This document shows positions 5,497 to 5,917 of a DNA stretch of 5,917 nt, in pieces (positions within the stretch are counted from its first letter, which is position 1; each line of letters begins with the position of its first letter). The translations under genes were made by a program, and so were the position numbers. The notes beneath the pieces were generated by a model. That model made no database searches and was not told the origin of the DNA. It saw only the letters and a list, made by a program, of their open reading frames with translations. The DNA is from Gammaproteobacteria bacterium (lineage in GTDB: Bacteria; Pseudomonadota; Gammaproteobacteria; Natronospirales; REEB76): assembly GCA_027317045.1 (NCBI GenBank), contig DAHVFI010000055.1:1-5917 (forward strand), written 5' to 3'.

Positions 5497-5540
5497 TAAT
5501 GACTCCTAATTGAATTCTGAAGAATTCAGAGGAGTTATTA
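5497..5540 (+). promoter_or_regulatory. Long stem-loop sequestering the ribosome-binding site upstream of hyfC
   Basis: Bases 5497-5507 (TAATGACTCCT) pair with 5530-5540 (AGGAGTTATTA) over 11 bp with one G-U. Then comes a small asymmetric internal loop (AAT against G), and TGAATTC (5511-5517) pairs with GAATTCA (5522-5528) around a UGAA loop. The Shine-Dalgarno AGGAG (5530-5534) lies wholly within the lower stem, and the stem ends one base before the ATG at 5542. No T-run follows, so it is not a terminator. The stem is A/U-rich, so it could open with temperature or on binding of a factor. The pairing is seen directly; the regulatory role is inferred. Confidence 0.7.
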
Positions 5541-5541
5541 C

Positions 5542-5652
5542 ATGGCATACCGCAAGGCATGCCGGGTCGCCGCATATCAGTATCCTGATGCGCTCCCGAT
5601 AAAGACTGTTCCCGCATCCGCGCCTGCGGAGAAGGTCCGCCATGTTGCCTGA
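5542..5652 (+). CDS. Small 36-residue ORF overlapping the hyfC start (leader peptide or small protein)
   Basis: ATG 5542 to TGA 5650-5652, with an excellent Shine-Dalgarno AGGAG 7 bases upstream. The peptide begins MAYRKACRVAAYQYPDALP and is basic at the N-terminus, Ala/Pro-rich later, with one Cys and no membrane segment. An in-frame TGA at 5518 shows it is not the tail of a longer frame, at least in the present sequence. It overlaps the next gene by 11 bases in another frame, an arrangement typical of translational coupling. Its own ribosome-binding site is enclosed in the 5497-5540 stem-loop. I do not recognise the peptide; it could be a regulatory leader, a real small subunit, or a remnant of a gene that used to precede hyfC. 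Expression is unproven. Confidence 0.4.
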   Translation: MAYRKACRVAAYQYPDALPIKTVPASAPAEKVRHVA

Positions 5653-5917
5653 GGTATTGGCACAAATTGCGCAAGTGCTGGCGGTGTTGCTGCTGGCGCC
5701 GCTTATCCAGGGTTTCATCCTGCGTTACGAAGAACGCGTACAACGCGCCCGCGGGCCGTCCATCCTGCAACCCTACCGCGACCTTTGGAAATTCTTCCAC
5801 AAGCAACTGGTGATCCCTGAAACGGCTTCCTGGGTGTTTTGGGCGGCGCCCATCATCGCGTTCACCGCCATGCTCACAGTGCCGCTGCTCATCCCGGTGC
5901 TTACCAACTACCCATTG
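5642..5917 (+). CDS. hyfC: HyfC/HycD-like membrane subunit (complex I subunit 1/NuoH family), 3'-truncated by window
   Basis: The first 92 codons of a proton-channel membrane subunit related to NuoH, found in formate hydrogenlyase (HycD, HyfC) and other group 4 NiFe-hydrogenase-like complexes, where it anchors the hydrogenase module to the membrane. ATG 5642 has GGAGAAGG at 5628-5635, ending 6 bases upstream. Visible features are a first membrane helix at about residues 8-28, then the family's diagnostic loop RARGPSILQPYRDLWK (35-50), a phrase IPETASW (58-64) and a second helix from about 66 to 88. The frame is open to the window end. The HyfC/HycD version is favoured over true NuoH because of the PSILQPYRDL wording and the lack of neighbouring nuo genes. 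Unusually, no hyfB-like antiporter gene lies immediately upstream; a 36-codon ORF overlaps its start instead. Confidence 0.85.
   Translation, partial: MLPEVLAQIAQVLAVLLLAPLIQGFILRYEERVQRARGPSILQPYRDLWKFFHKQLVIPETASWVFWAAPIIAFTAMLTVPLLIPVLTNYPL

Noticed and set aside
5660..5680. TTGGCAC...TTGCG string resembling a sigma54 -24/-12 promoter
   Set aside because: The spacing between GG and GC is 8 bases instead of 10, and it lies inside the hyfC coding region just after the start codon.
5414..5806. 130-codon minus-strand ORF over the hyfC start
   Set aside because: Mostly an antisense shadow of the clear hyfC coding sequence; only its last part outside hyfC is considered, as a possible transposase relic.
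1..5917. CRISPR array, tRNA or rRNA genes
   Set aside because: No regularly spaced direct repeats and no tRNA- or rRNA-like segments were seen on either strand.

Overview
The window looks like a piece of a proteobacterial chromosome, most likely gammaproteobacterial. The evidence is a long periplasmic tail-specific protease of the Prc/Tsp type, a compact ExbB-ExbD-TonB energy-transduction cassette, and the start of a membrane subunit of a formate-hydrogenlyase or group 4 hydrogenase-like complex. Base composition is moderate, a little above 50% G+C by eye. I cannot name the genus.

Layout. Bases 3-404 (+) hold the end of an unrecognised gene that enters from the left. It converges on prc (407-2581, -), and the two stop codons are only 2 bases apart. 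From 2582 to 3462 lies a long, gene-poor divergent spacer. It contains a hairpin in the prc leader, two weak mutually antisense ORFs, a palindrome, and a plausible promoter for the next operon. Bases 3463-5208 (+) are exbB, exbD and tonB in a row, closed by a clear intrinsic terminator (5231-5264). From 5265 to about 5541 there is a second spacer with a possible transposase relic on the minus strand and a striking hairpin (5497-5540). This is followed by a 36-codon ORF (5542-5652) that overlaps the start of a hyfC/hycD-like gene (5642 onward), which leaves the window on the right.

How the genes work together. ExbB and ExbD form the proton-driven inner-membrane motor, and TonB spans the periplasm to power outer-membrane receptors. 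Prc is a periplasmic quality-control and processing protease with no obvious functional tie to the cassette. The last gene belongs to a separate transcription unit concerned with hydrogen or formate metabolism.

Most interesting points. (1) The ribosome-binding site of the small ORF upstream of hyfC is buried in an 11+7 bp stem-loop ending one base before the ATG, which suggests structure-gated translation coupled to hyfC. (2) The ExbB-like protein has Val where the family has its conserved third-helix Glu, and instead carries an Asp in the second helix. Its TonB partner lacks the usual membrane His and has a Glu one helical turn away. The proton-path residues of this motor may therefore be rearranged.
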